Notes: generated by a model not told the origin, from the letters alone. 64,000 nt of DNA from Osmia lignaria lignaria (GCF_051020975.1 NC_135040.1:4457501-4521500); one strand, 5' to 3'. Shown: positions 12,501 through 23,500, numbered from the stretch's first letter. A program made the numbers and translations.

Positions 12501-15500
12501 TATACGTTGGAACACTGTTGTTACGAAAACTGTTTATCAACGTTTGTTCGGGATTAAAAATTCATCCTCAAATATGAAGAACATCTCGGGGGAGAAAGAG
12601 AGTTGTAAGGCTGGGATGGAGCTTTCCCAAGAGATAATATTAGTCGGAATCGTCGCAACTGGGTCACTTACATCGTTAAAACGGTTACGCGTTCAATAAA
12701 AGTTAACGAGCTGGGCTTGTATAGAATGAGGGCCTTGATGAATAAAAAATTGGCACGCAATTGCAGATTTTCAGGTACATTCAATCGGGATTTTTGCGAA
12801 TGAAATTAACAATTGTGTTACGCGAACGACAAAAGGGGAAAATATAACACGTAATGTTTTATTGTTTGATGAGATCGCCGCTCGCAAAAATGAATTTCGC
12901 GAAACGAAATCGCGCCAACTGAATTATATTCGTACAATAATAAAACAAAAAACAAAAAGAAGAGTAAATACCCGTAGGAAACGTGAATTAAATTCATCCG
13001 TTTTGATACTGAAAGGGTAAAAATATCAACTGGAAAATTTGCATAACAATGACTGGACGCTTTCGTAATTTACTCCGTCGAACAATCACCGTACAATTTT
13101 TAACCAGGGTATTTGTTTCCTTGACATTCTTCAGTTCCAGGGTATTATAACGGCAAATAAACATCCTCCATTAAAATGATATTATTTCACTTTGAAAGAA
13201 GAAAAGAAAAGAAAATCACACCGTCTACATCATCGTTCAAGTTTACGCGTAATTATCATAATTTCTAGATTTGGGTCTCGAACGATCCCCAATGGTACCA
13301 CGAATCGAATTCTATTAGGCAAACAATTAATGTAGGCAGACGGATAATGGGGACATAATGGGGAAACTCTGGTAATGAATAACTTAAACTCGATCGGGTG
13401 CAGCCCTGGGGGTAGTAACCCGGGGCAAGTGAAAAATCTCCCTTCAAAAAAAAATCTCTTTAAACGATAAATCGCCCTATGGCCATTGAAGCAGCCGTCG
13501 CTTGTCGGGAGAACCGTCCCGATCTCACGTCTTCGCAATTTATCGGCGTATAAGCTGCACCGTATTGGCCCTATTAGACTCGTTAACGATCTCGGATCAG
13601 ATTTCATCGCTTCGTTCCTTCGAAACGAGCAGGCATTCCCTTAACCGTCCCGTACGATCAAAATAAAGAAAAAAGGAGACTCGGAAGAAAATACGAGACG
13701 GGGAAGGAAAAACGTTTCAGGAGAAAAGAAGAGGGACGGAGAGTAGCAGGAGATAAAAGCAATTAATTAAAGCTCGAAGCCTCTCTTCGTTCTTTTTCTT
13801 CGACCCCTACCCCGTTCCACCGTCACTTCTTTACTTCCTTTTTACCCTCTTTTCTTTCTATATCCTGTAAATCCTGCGCTCAAAGGTCGATCCTCTTCCG
13901 TCGCGAGAACGAACCGACGACGACGCGACGTATCACCATTATGGGCCAAGTGGGCCACGTCGCGAAATAATGGAACGGTCATGATTTTGTGAGTTTATCG
14001 TCACTCGTCACGTGACGCGGAAATGCAGCTCGGATGGTGTCGACGGCAGGGTCGGGGGAGGGCGCGGACCTCTGCGTTTAAAGCGGGTCGAGGGTGCTCG
14101 CGCTTAGGCTCGTAATTAAAACACGCCGGAACTTAATGTTTCCTACTCTACGAGGACTTTGTAATAACAAGCCTTGCGAAAGTGTACGGAGGAGAGTGTA
14201 TTTTCCTCGGAACAGCAACCAGCGTATCCGGACCGTTCGATAGTTTCCCCGTATCCGTTCGACTCGTTGTTTTTCACCGCGAGAATAATTGAACGAGGGC
14301 TGATAATGAAAATGACCGTTGTTATTCGTTGTCTTCGAAAAGCAGGGTTTTTGTTACGAACCAACCCTGCTTTCAAATGAATTTACGATGACAGCCGATT
14401 CGAAACGTTGAACTATATATTTTTTTTTTCTTTCTTTTGCCGAGACAAGAAAGGACATTCCACGATTACAAGGGAAGCCGCAATCGTTCTCCGCAAAACT
14501 CGCAGGACGGAAACGGGATAGCTCAATTTATCATCCAGATAAAGGAATCACAATGGTTCCTCCGGCGAGCGAGTTCGATAACGTGCAGCTAAAGCTACGA
14601 AACTCGGCGGCGACGAAGCGAGGCAATAAGATAAGATTTCGAAAAGTTCGTGGGTTTGCTTGAAAAGAAACAGCCAGCAACTGAATCTATCCGATACAAG
14701 TGCAACGGCGATACAGTGACACAATTGTTCAGGATGTAGCAACGTTGCAGCGAAGAGAAACGCAGCTTTTTTTATTACTCTTCGCCGTTGAAACTTTCTT
14801 TTTTTTTTGTAATAGAACAATGACCTGAATTTATTTAACGAAACACAACGATCGCGTTCTAATCGCGTTCCATCGTAATTTCCACGTTTGCCAATTTCAC
14901 CGGTGTATTTTGCTTTCTCCCCGATTCTCTCCCTTAATTTTGCAAATGTAGAATTTCCCTCCTTCCATCCGGTTACCGTGAACTGTTCGCAACAATAGAT
15001 TTTTACAGTTTTTGTTGGGGAAAAAATTTGTCGTTCGCATTGTTTGAAATCAGCGTGGCGAGGGGAAAAGCAACGATACACGGGGTAGAGATCGGTAGAA
15101 ATTTTTAAAACTGTATCATCCTCTTAACAACACAATGTTTTTTGCGTTAATTGCTAAACGAGCTGACTATTAATTAGCAAAAAATAACGGACGAATTTAT
15201 ATATCTATGAATTTGTAATTAACGAGTAAAACAAAGCCGACGATGAATTTAATCAAACCGCGAGTTACGACTATGTTAACGATCTCCTTAAGTGATCGAG
15301 TTAATGAAACGAAAAGACGAACGGTGATCCCATAGTGGTCGCAAGCCGTAATAATAAAAGAACTAGGTCGACTAAAAACGATAATTCTTTAATATTTTTC
15401 ATAGACTGCAATTTCTTTGCATTGCAATTCATTTCTTCTCCTTCGAGAAAATTAGTTTCACGATCGTAGCAATGTTGATGCAATTCGTCTGAAAGTTTCT

Positions 15501-16770
15501 TCGAAAAAACCGAAGGCTATTTCCAACGAACGCAATTTTCTTGTATAAACAGCTCCTAGGTAGGATACGAGGTATTAAGAACCGGGAAAGCAAACTAGCG
15601 ACTGTTCGGGGAAGCTCTATACTCTCGGTGGAGTCGTTGATAACCGACGGTGTGCACCGTTTAATTTCACCTATTTTCAATGCATTAATAGTGAACGTGT
15701 TTGCGCAGCGGAAGGAACGATGCTCTTCTCTCTGGCTGCTCGTGGTACAGCGAATCGAGCGAGAAACATCTTCAAACAAATCCCCGTACGAAAATTGTAG
15801 CAACCGTAAATAGTAACGAGATGGTTGCATTATTCAGCTATTTTGCACACAGGCAACAAAGAGTTATTTTAGTCAATTTCCTTCGTTTCCAGAACCGAGA
15901 GAAAACTATTTCATAGGGGAAGAAAAATATTAACCCATTATTTCAACGATAATTATTCATTTTCTGGTAAAATACAATCGCTATAGAGTATCAGGGAGCG
16001 CAAAGGCAGGATTTAATCTACCGTAGGAAATTTTGCCAGGGGACAAAGATAGACGGTGGCGTGTACGGCGTTGAACGGAATTGCCAAAGTTGTTCGTCTA
16101 GAACGACAATGGCGTAAACGAGGTGTGAACCGAGTGTAGCTAGCCAGGATGCTCTCTAAGAGTAGTAGGCGCGTTTGATTTTCGAGAGGATCGAGCCTGT
16201 TTCGTGTATATACGAACGCGAGTAACACCACGCCACGTCGCGTCTGGTAATTAGTTTACTAGATCGATATTAACGAAACAAGAAAACAAGTGTTGAAGAG
16301 AGAGAGAGAGAGAGAAATAGTGTCGCGTTTTATGGCAGAAAGAAAAAGCTTTCCCTGTGATCGTGTGTATCACTCCGAGGCAGAGACCTAGACTGACCCA
16401 TGAATAATGCATCCTATAAATTCGCGTCGCACGCACGCATGCATGCCGCTGGTAATTCCATTAGTGGCACCAGTTTGCCGCTCGATAGCTACCCGCGTTC
16501 TCGATCGAATGACTTCTGTTCGTCCGTATGGATCAACCAATTTTTTCACCTATAACTAAAGTCCATATCGAGGCTTAACAATTTATTTTCTCGGGTATAA
16601 AATTGATCGACCGGTAAGAAATTTTCTTTCGTTTCACAAGCACACCGATTCTTTTTTCCCCGGTTCACTTTCGAGGAAAAAACGTTTTTTAAAGAGAACG
16701 TGCAATTACCTTCGGTGCACATGAAGAGTATGGCAGCAATGGACAGCCTCGCCTGCCACCTCAAAGCCAT
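449..16770 (-). CDS. dpr-like: Dpr-family two-Ig neuronal surface protein, five spliced coding exons
   Basis: The spliced CDS joins 16710-16770, 6723-6928, 3334-3562, 2434-2733 and 449-549 on the minus strand; 897 nt gives 298 residues. In order: signal peptide (1 to about 20), a polar linker, Ig domain 1 (about 57-165; Cys80 and Cys148, core Trp92, DQGLYEC motif) and Ig domain 2 (about 167-265; Cys189 and Cys249, Trp203, DSGEYSC motif). A hydrophobic tail (about 285-298) ends at the stop with no cytoplasmic part, fitting GPI attachment. N-glycosylation sequons are at N67 and N186. Family hallmarks are SYTYTSDQRFQ, the YECQIS strand, GGPDLYV, SRLL-like SWLLIQ and PEAMQTG. Dpr proteins are known to sit on neurons and bind DIP Ig receptors through Ig1. 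The exact paralogue is not settled; the PEAMQTG end reminds me of Dpr6/Dpr10, unverified. Automatic pipelines often call such genes zig-8-like. All junctions are GT-AG and phase-consistent. Confidence 0.93.
550..2433 (-). other. Intron 4 of the dpr-like gene
   Basis: GT-AG intron of 1.9 kb between the Ig2 exon and the tail exon. Both splice sites are strong (GTGAGT; pyrimidine tract ending TTGCAG). Short open frames inside it do not resemble any protein I know. An alternative C-terminal exon could hide here, but I see none. Confidence 0.85.
2434..2733 (-). CDS. dpr-like: dpr-like coding exon 4: complete Ig2 domain
   Basis: The acceptor is GGTTCTTTGTCGCAG|TA and the donor CTGAATG|GTGAGT. The 300-nt exon is symmetric (phase 1 to phase 1) and carries all of Ig2, residues 166-266. 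Features in order are PTATILGGPDLYV, the INLTC strand (Cys189, sequon N186), the PPAYIFWYYN core (Trp203), SPRGGISVITEKGG, SWLLIQTA and DSGEYSCKPSNA (Cys249), ending VHVLNG. This is the best conserved Dpr Ig2 pattern in the window and the strongest single piece of family evidence. If the donor were skipped, translation would stop after four more codons (GECL), giving a secreted form without the anchor; that is an inference from sequence only. Confidence 0.96.
2734..3333 (-). other. Intron 3 of the dpr-like gene
   Basis: GT-AG intron of 600 bp between the Ig1 and Ig2 exons, phase 1. The donor is a full GTAAGT; the acceptor follows a pyrimidine-rich run. Plus-strand open frames here are antisense to the gene and not gene-like. 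Confidence 0.9.
3334..3562 (-). CDS. dpr-like: dpr-like coding exon 3: second half of Ig1
   Basis: The acceptor is TTTGCAAAG|GTATCC (weak pyrimidine tract) and the donor GTTG|GTAAGT. The exon encodes residues 90-165 and one base of codon 166. It carries the Ig core tryptophan (VSWVRNRDIHILT, Trp92), the family signature GSYTYTSDQRFQ, the strand WTLCIKWAQ and the closing DQGLYECQIS with Cys148. The C-C' and C'' strands encoded here form much of the known Dpr-DIP contact surface. Oddities are a third cysteine at 134 within WTLCIKW and a somewhat long loop containing a repeated SEW-SEW. The 229 nt go from phase 0 to phase 1. Confidence 0.93.
3563..6722 (-). other. Intron 2 of the dpr-like gene
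   Basis: GT-AG intron of 3.2 kb splitting Ig1, phase 0. It contains a 26-base T run (4448-4473; A run on the gene strand). That run lies inside a 249-codon minus-strand open frame, which I regard as accidental. A good-looking unused donor (GATGG|GTAAGT) lies near 5129-5134, but no coding exon is evident beside it. Confidence 0.85.
4448..4473. repeat. Poly-T tract (26 bases)
   Basis: Uninterrupted T run in intron 2. It encodes the lysine run of an accidental minus-strand frame. Similar shorter runs lie at 9203-9218, 17768-17784, 48043-48055 and 48297-48311. Confidence 0.95.
6723..6928 (-). CDS. dpr-like: dpr-like coding exon 2: linker and first half of Ig1
   Basis: The acceptor is TTTCTGTTGCAG|AT and the donor AAAACC|GTAAGG. 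The exon encodes residues 21-89. Residues 21-56 are a charged, polar linker after the signal peptide. Ig1 starts around EPTFDYSQNTNVTALIGK, with the first disulfide cysteine at Cys80 (YLTCRV) and an N-V-T sequon at N67. It ends at NVGDKT, exactly where the next exon resumes with VSW. As far as I recall, this split between the B and C strands of Ig1 is common in the family. The 206 nt take the reading frame from phase 1 to phase 0. Intron 2 follows (3563-6722). Confidence 0.93.
11307..11600. repeat. Diverged tandem duplication in intron 1
   Basis: Two adjacent units, 11307-11436 and 11437-11600, share an ordered set of blocks. These are AAAGC-TGG-TAATTAA, GAG-GTTGC, a C/T-rich stretch, CGATTCT-AAAACTTT, a GTGCG region, CGGTT-GAATTAATCCTC-CGATAAAGC and a closing GGT-GAGG / GCGCGAGG. 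The second copy carries an extra T/C run and other insertions. The order is preserved, but identity outside the blocks is low, so the event is old. Confidence 0.75.
16297..16315. repeat. (AG)n microsatellite
   Basis: A run of about nine AG dinucleotides lies just downstream (gene direction) of exon 1, inside intron 1. Confidence 0.95.
16710..16770 (-). CDS. dpr-like: dpr-like coding exon 1: start codon and signal peptide
   Basis: The exon encodes residues 1-20 plus one base of codon 21. It begins MALRWQAR, followed by a hydrophobic core LSIAAILFMC, a typical secretory signal. The donor is GAAG|GTAATT and leaves phase 1; the G completes GAT (Asp21) with exon 2. The start was chosen because it gives a well-formed signal peptide and is the first in-frame ATG after a strong splice acceptor at 16948-16950. 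The open frame runs further upstream to an ATG at 17013, but that extension is Arg/Cys-rich, is not signal-like, and would bury the hydrophobic core. The exon lies 9.8 kb from the rest of the gene, so the link rests on phase, strand and the need for a signal peptide. An alternative first exon remains possible. Confidence 0.78.
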
Positions 16771-16947
16771 CTCCGCAACTGTTTTTTCGACGTCGCGTTC
16801 ACTTTGATACTGAAGCGATTCACATCCTCTTCGCCGGCTGACAGCGCACCGTCCACTCACTGTCACGCAAAACACTAAACGACTCGGGGGAATCTTTATC
16901 GCGAACGCGTTCTCATCGTCCCGGTAATTGGGGAACGGTGTCCGACG
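16771..16947 (-). other. Candidate 5' UTR part of exon 1, with two short upstream ORFs
   Basis: A pyrimidine-rich acceptor ending CTCGTATCAG|CG at 16948-16950 (minus strand) would start an exon carrying 177 nt of leader before the ATG. Within it are two upstream start codons: a 7-codon uORF at 16896-16916 (ATG to TAA) and a bare ATG-TGA start-stop at 16820-16825. Neither overlaps the main start. Whether transcription starts upstream, or inside this stretch, cannot be told from sequence. Confidence 0.45.
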
Positions 16948-18064
16948 CTGATACGAGCAACAGCGAGAGGAAAAGATCCGAGGCAGGCTCGACGTTAGTC
17001 CGATCCAAAACACCCCCGCGACGCTTCGATCGCGTACGAGGATCGATTATCTTTCGGTCTATTGTCCTTCCGTGGATCTTCCATAGGACGTTCCCTCTTC
17101 CAGGGCGTAAACTGGCGGAAAACTCGCGCGCGCACTGCTCGATGGAGACGTTGCTCAAGTTTCAAATATGCCACCTTTCGCACTAGCCGCCACGGGGATG
17201 AAGAGGACGCGCATCGGGAACGCTTACGCCGTCAACTTTCCCCGTGAAACCGGGAAACTTTCGATCCTCCGTGTGGATCGTTTCAATTCCTTCAACTCTT
17301 TCGTTTCTCGAGCTCAGTCCGATAGCCGAACGGCCGCTATTCGATTGATCATCGAATATTTAGAGCAGGTTAAAAAGGAATCAACACCAGAAACAATCTC
17401 CAAAGCGTCTATGAGTCCGTTTCGCGAAGCGTTTCATCCTTATCATCAACGTTTTATCATTTTCAAAGCGTAAGCGAGATCGAAAGTTCGATGCACTTCG
17501 GTCGATCGAATGGGTAGGAAGATGCATTCAAAGCCTATCGCATCCCCGCGAACAAAGTTCCAACATCGTTTTCACGTGCGGTCACGTCGGACGCGATTCG
17601 TTCCACTGAAACTCGTCGGATTATCCGTCGATACGAACTCCTGGAAACACGATTTACACTGATCACACGGTTCAAGTCTGACGGAACATAGCGAAGAGGG
17701 TGGTCGGCAAGTTTCTTCTCATCGCCGAGCGGATTTAACTCGGTCAAACGGGGGGAGGATTTATTTATTTTTTTTTTTTTTTTTAATAAAAATCACGGCT
17801 ATGTATACGCGACATCGTAGAGAGGAGGACGCGTCGACACGCACCACGTCTTGATTCGGTGGTAGATTTACCCTGACTGGGGAGATTGTCGGCCGTGGGA
17901 GCATGCGCGCTTCCGATCCACCTCCTGTGATGGTGGAAACGCGCAGAGGGTCCACGAACAGGGTCCGCGCACACGTAAAGTCCTCTCGACACATCAGCAT
18001 CTTCGTACACACGTACATATGCGCGTAGGCGTGTGTGTGCGTGTATGTCAGCAAGCAAGCTCAC
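16948..18064. other. Non-coding region upstream of exon 1
   Basis: Fairly GC- and CG-rich sequence just upstream of the signal-peptide exon on the gene strand, with a T17 run at 17768-17784 and alternating purine-pyrimidine (GTGTGTGCGTGTATG) near 18030-18046. Overlapping short open frames in several phases look like by-products of base composition. It could contain promoter or leader sequence; no convincing TATA or initiator was identified. Confidence 0.4.
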
Positions 18065-18133
18065 CTATATTCTCGCAGCCGGGTGTGTAGGTGTAGTCGT
18101 AAGGGTAGCCCTTGTCGGTCACGACGTACGGCA
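18065..18133 (-). CDS. Candidate short coding exon (unassigned)
   Basis: On the minus strand this 69-nt stretch is bounded by an acceptor after a C/T-rich run (CCCGTGACACACAG|TG) and a donor ATATAG|GTGAGC. It reads PYVVTDKGYPYDYTYTPGC and then ENI, with C-ending codons throughout, which looks like a translated exon. It is phase 1 to phase 1. The same phase at the start of dpr-like exon 2 means it could in principle splice there as an alternative N-terminal piece, or it may belong to another transcript. I do not recognise the peptide. An in-frame TGA lies just upstream of the acceptor, so it cannot be a longer single exon. Confidence 0.35.
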
Positions 18134-20349
18134 CTGTGTGTCACGGGCAGAAAGTGTGGCAGGGCGTGCAACGAGTACGGAATCGAGGTACGAAACCAAC
18201 GATACTTCTTTTTTTCAGAGGGGTGCCATTAACGATAGACCGGTAATCACGTCGTATCACTTCGATTATAAGGGTTGTTATCGAAGCAGATGGTTTGTTT
18301 GAGGGGAGGTTCTGGTATTTTTTTTTTCTTTTATTTATTATATAATATTCTATTATTTTAATATAAAATGAAAAATGTCATATCGTCTAGTGTCGATAAT
18401 TTATTTCGTTTGCTGATAGGATTGCAGAACATTTGTCGCGCGAAATCGCTACAAGATTGACGCGCGTTAAAAATATATCATGGAAAAGTCGCACGTAAAA
18501 GCTGAACTGTCAACGATGTTGTACATTTGATTCGAAATGATTTTTATTATACTCATTCGGAAGAAATATTAATGGGAGCGCTGACGAGATACCTTTCTAC
18601 GTTATTCAAAACGCTATCAGCATCGGCGTACTTTCGATGCGGCTGGGGGAACAAGGATTAATATCCGAACCGCGTTGAGGGATGTTCGAGTAAAATTCAA
18701 GGGATTATTATGGGCGACAGGTTGAAAAATCAGCTGGTGATCTTAATTTTCCGCGCGTCACGTGCGATCAGATAGCGTTAGACGCGATTATGGGATCGTC
18801 GAACGGCAGGACGGTGGAGAGAAAATATGTAAAGAGGGTGCAATATTTTGACGACACAAGGGTGAAACAAATGACGTTACAGGTGCTCGTATTACCGGGG
18901 CCAAGCCTCAAGCTTAACAACTATACGGGAAAGTTTGATGAAATCTACTTTATAACCCTCGCTTTGTGAAATATTTGCAGGAAAATTTCGCTCGCCCGGG
19001 ACACTGATGTAATAACTTCTGCTTTTCGCGCGATGAATACACGTTCCACGTTTCGTGCACGCTTGCACGCGCCACCGACGAGAATTATGAGCTAACGTTG
19101 GTACAATTCATTCGGACGGATAGCGAAATTCGAATTCGTTCCACCCTTCTTCTGTGAAAAATATATTCACCGATATTGATACCGAATGAGGGCCAAGTAC
19201 ACTTGGTAAACCATCGATTAAACGAATTAATTGTACTGCGAAGAATTAGCTACTTGTTCTTCGATTAAATTCTAATGGTATTCGAAATGATTTCAACAAT
19301 GGAACTCCTCTTTACCGTGATTTCGTGTAACTATTGTACACATACCTGGAAAATTAACCGACTTAACCGAGATTATGTTCTCTATCCCGTGTACGTATTG
19401 GCCAGTAGGTCGAACTCAGCCGGGCTTTCAATTTCGGTATCGTTTACGCGCACGAATTGCCTGTCGCAACGTTATCGGTAAACTGTTTATGAACTTATGA
19501 CACGTCGAAGTATGGAAAATATATGCAAACGGTGCGTCACACGCAAACGAAACGGTGTAAACGTTTAGAACGTGCAAAACGTGCGAATTGAGAAAAGTGA
19601 AATAATATTTTCGGCTGACATGCATTAATGCATTTCTATGCATTTTTATGTAATCAGGCGAACTTTATCGAAACGTATATTTTTTCTCATTTACGATTAT
19701 CAACTTTCCGTACTTTTCCTATCGAGACCCCGCTAATGACTCTTTTTAAATTCCCAAATGGTCCAGCCATTTTAAAATGCAATGGAAAGATGGTATCGCG
19801 CTACTTTACCAGGGCGAAGTTAAAATACCTTTCGAAGTACTAACTTTTTCGGGAAACGTTATACCAGTTTTTTGATTGATACTCGTGGTAAGTTTGGGAT
19901 GAGGATCGAGTCACCGCGAAAAGGATTCAGAATCAATGGAAAGCTGTCATTTGCCGGTCGCGATCCCCTATCAGTTTCACCGTGCAAATCGCGAGGTGTT
20001 CATTCAAAAAAACCTACCCGATTGACGTACAAGCTTCGAAGCCAAAGTTATAAATAACGTTTCGCGTGACGAGCGTGCCTTTGCAGACGCGGGACCATTC
20101 ATCAGCTCCGCCCAGCACGTGAACCAGCACCGATAACGACGCCATGAAAGGCGACCTGTCGAACGGACCGCGAATCGCTCTCGCCTTTTCTCCATCTGCC
20201 CTTTTGTCAACCCGCTAGAAAACACCGAATAAATAGAAAATAAATAGAACCGGAGAGTGTTTTAAACGGGAGGAAATTGTTTTCTTGCACCGCACTGAAT
20301 ATTCCAAAGGTTTGTTCCGTTTAATCCTTGCGTGTATCTTTCGTATTAA
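18134..20349. other. No recognisable gene
   Basis: AT-leaning non-coding sequence with an A/T-rich patch at about 18320-18400. No protein-like frame with supporting splice sites was seen. Confidence 0.5.
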
Positions 20350-20565
20350 CCCTTTGGGTACTGAGTATTCCAGGTTTAAACGTTCTGTATACATATACGA
20401 AATAACACTTACCATTTTTTTTCCTTTTTATTTCATTTAATTTCTCAATTTATTTTTTAATTTATTTTTCCATTGTTTTATTCATTTTGATCCAATTAGT
20501 AATACGCGTTGGTAACTTTTATTCGATTGTGAATAAGATATGCAAGAAACATAGCAGTGAAAGGG
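20350..20565. mobile_element. piggyBac-like MITE with TTAA target-site duplication
   Basis: A 216-bp element is flanked on both sides by TTAA (20346-20349 and 20566-20569). Its ends are inverted: CCCTTT at the left and AAAGGG at the right, followed inwards by GGGTACTG and CAGTG sequences that pair only partly. TTAA duplication plus CCC/GGG termini is the signature of piggyBac-superfamily elements. The interior is T-rich and too short to code for transposase, so this is a non-autonomous copy. Confidence 0.7.
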
Positions 20566-20569
20566 TTAA

Positions 20570-23500
20570 ACGAAGCAATAAAATAAGCATTCAGAGCAGA
20601 GGTATTCGCAACGAATTCATTGTTTCACGATTCATTCGTAGCCGGACAGCAGCTACTAATTTCAGTTGCTCGGAGCGTATCAGGCTAGCCGACAATTACA
20701 GCCCGTAAAACCGGCAGGGTTGTAAGGTCCTGGCAGGCATAACTCGCGGTTGCCGTGATAAAGTCGGGCGATAACAGTGTCCCGGCATGTGTGCACACGA
20801 AATCGGTAGGAAGAAAAGGGGGTGAAACGGGGAGGGGGTGGGTGTCGAGCGACCGGGGGAGCCAGGTAAACGTTTGTCTCCAACCGAAAGGCGTCGACCT
20901 ACGTTTACCGGTGCCAGCGAAACACATCCAGGACACGCTAAGATTTTCGATATTTCGAAAATGATCCCGATAACGAGCTTTCACGTAGCCCTGTTTCACC
21001 ATTCTTGTTCCCGTGTTACTTTATCGGTCCCACGCACGAACGTTTCCGCACGAAATTGAAAAACGCCCGGCCGCAAAAGGAAACACGTCAACCATGAATT
21101 CTTACCCCATTGCCCGCGAGTTCCTTTCCTACTTTCCTTCTTTCTTCGGGCAAATTTCAAACTGAATTTTATCCAACACCGGTACTTTGAATACTCGCTT
21201 TTGTTGCGTCAGACGATCCTCCCGAGTCAGATATATTTCGTCCAGTTATACAGGATCGTTGAGAATAGGTGTACATACATTTTAAATGCTTCGAATGGCA
21301 AGCGTTGGACGGCTTTGAAATAGAATATCACCGGATTTCAAATAACATTCGGAACGAATTTGAATCCTTGAACGTGTTTGCGAGTTAAACGAAGCTACCT
21401 GCTTAATTACATGTCTAGTTTGGAATTCAAAGTTTAACGAGCAGGTCGCGCAGAATCGAAAAGCTTCTATAGAAGCAGGGACAAAAGTAAACGCGTCTCT
21501 GCCTCGAACTCGATGACGATAAGGCATGAAATTAGTTTGCCAGGGACAAGTTTTCCGAAAGTTTGTTGAACAAGCGTCAAATTGCATCGGCTAACAAACT
21601 CGTTGCTTTCCGCTGTTCGAAAGGCTTTATACATTTCAATGAAATTTTGACAGCTTCTAATCTTCCCTTAACGTGAACGTAGAACTTCCTCTTATTAATC
21701 GCGAAAGGGGACCTATTTTATTTATTACTTCTGATGAAATTTCCAAGTCGAGCATGTACGTAACTACCATGCCCCGCGTATTATCGCCAACATCAATATT
21801 TGTGTTTTATAGTTAAATATTTCTCAAGAAAGGAACGCGTGCGGGAAATTTTGTTTCCTGGCTCTACTCCAGCCACATTTTTCCACCTGGACTATACGTT
21901 ACGGTTAAAATAATAAGCTTATATTTTCGGGGTCTTGAATACACGTAGGAGAAAAGATCGAAAAGGCAAGGATTAAAGAGAGGCTGGCTCGATGATAAAT
22001 TGTAAACTCGTGCTCTTCATTTCTCTTATCGCAATTTTACTCACGTATGCATTATAGCTAAGCAACGAATTACTGGCGCGAAGAAACATCTGGTGCGAGC
22101 TTCGGATAACGCGGTAGCTTGTAAAAATGTAATATGGGGAATGAAAGATACAAGGGTAAGTCGATTGTCAGTTACGCGAAATAAATGAACAATGGTAACG
22201 GGAGCGGTTGAACGTTTCAATTCGTATAAATTTATAACTTTGCTCGGCTAATTAGCTGGTGATATTAATAATCGCGGAATATCTTTCATGAAAAATTGAA
22301 ATTCACGCGGTGAATGGGGGGCTTTAGATGGAATTAATTGCGGAGGAAAATATTGAATTTCATAGGGAAACACCTGAAACCGATGAATGATATTTCGTTA
22401 TTTGCTTCGACCGGGCAAACTAGGTTGATCGGAAAGTTACATTCCAATAGATTTGTTCCGTGCGTGTCTGTCTATTAGCGCGTCGGTGAAACGAAACTTG
22501 CCGGTTGTCTCTTTGTCAAACAACGAACAATATTGGAGAAGTTGGATCCGGCCGGCTTCGGTACTTCCTTTCGTATCCTCCCTTGTCCGAATGATGCTTC
22601 GAAGCATTACGCGGACATTTATCTTGTTAACGAATTGGCAAACTTTTGGAAACTCGGTTTGCCCAGATTTCTGCGTCAGATTATCGATTTCCCGTCTGCT
22701 ATTGTTTCCTCCGTAATCAATCGTTGGACCGAAAAACATTGAAAATTTAATTCTTCCATGCGAGAGTACGAAACTCGAAACGTTTGCAGTGATCCTTAAA
22801 ATTCATGTGACGTAAAATCTTTTTCCTTTGTCGAGTGAAACGCAGATTACCAGGAGGTGGGGATAAAAGTAATGTACATTCCAGCAACCTTTCGCTATTC
22901 TATCCCCGTGGAAAGCGATCATTTTTTATATTCCTGTCCTCTAAAAGATAACGTACTTACCCTCTGGCTTAAGGTAAGCCTCGAGTTAACAACCTTAGCT
23001 ATTACTCGAGTACGATGGTACTTGGCCCTTGAAGGGTTCGTTCGTCGAGCACCCAAGCGCCGTCGGGTGTATGCTAACTGAAAATTAACGTGCCAACGAA
23101 ACCTTTCGAATCAACGAGAATTTACGCTCGTTGAAAGTCGCGCACGCGTCTCGACGCTTCCTCGCCCCTCGATCGTCGTGATTTCACACGAATCGAAAGC
23201 TATTAATTATAATCGAACAATATAAAGAAAATACAAGAGAAAGGAAGGCGGTTAAATAATTTCCCTTTGAACTTTCACCGCGAATCAACGAATTAAAGCA
23301 TCGCACCTGTTGGCCCGGGGTGAGGCAAGTTGAACAACCGGTTGAAATTGTTTCGGGTTTCAAGTTTCGCGAACAATTTCCGGCGGATTCGAGCCGGCGA
23401 TAAGCGTCGCCGAAGATAAAGTTTGCTCCAAGTTCAAGACGAAATGGTTCATCCCGCGGTAGCTTATCATTTTACTGGAAATCCAACGAGTTTCGAAATT

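Larger units (their letters stand above)
6929..16709 (-). other. Intron 1 of the dpr-like gene (9.8 kb)
   Basis: Phase-1 intron between the signal-peptide exon and Ig1. It holds no recognised exon. It includes a purine-rich, low-ORF stretch at about 7950-8350, a T16 run at 9203-9218, a diverged tandem duplication at 11307-11600 and a GA microsatellite at 16297-16315. Large first introns in neuronal surface genes often carry enhancers; nothing here proves one. Confidence 0.7.

Noticed and set aside
14548..15081. 177-codon minus-strand open frame in intron 1
   Set aside because: Chance length, contains homopolymer-encoded Lys/Arg and Phe stretches, no splice support, no family resemblance.
16546..17013. 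Extended 155-codon reading of exon 1 from an upstream ATG
   Set aside because: It passes through the exon-1 donor into the intron and adds a non-signal, Arg/Cys-rich N-terminus; the internal ATG gives a proper signal peptide.
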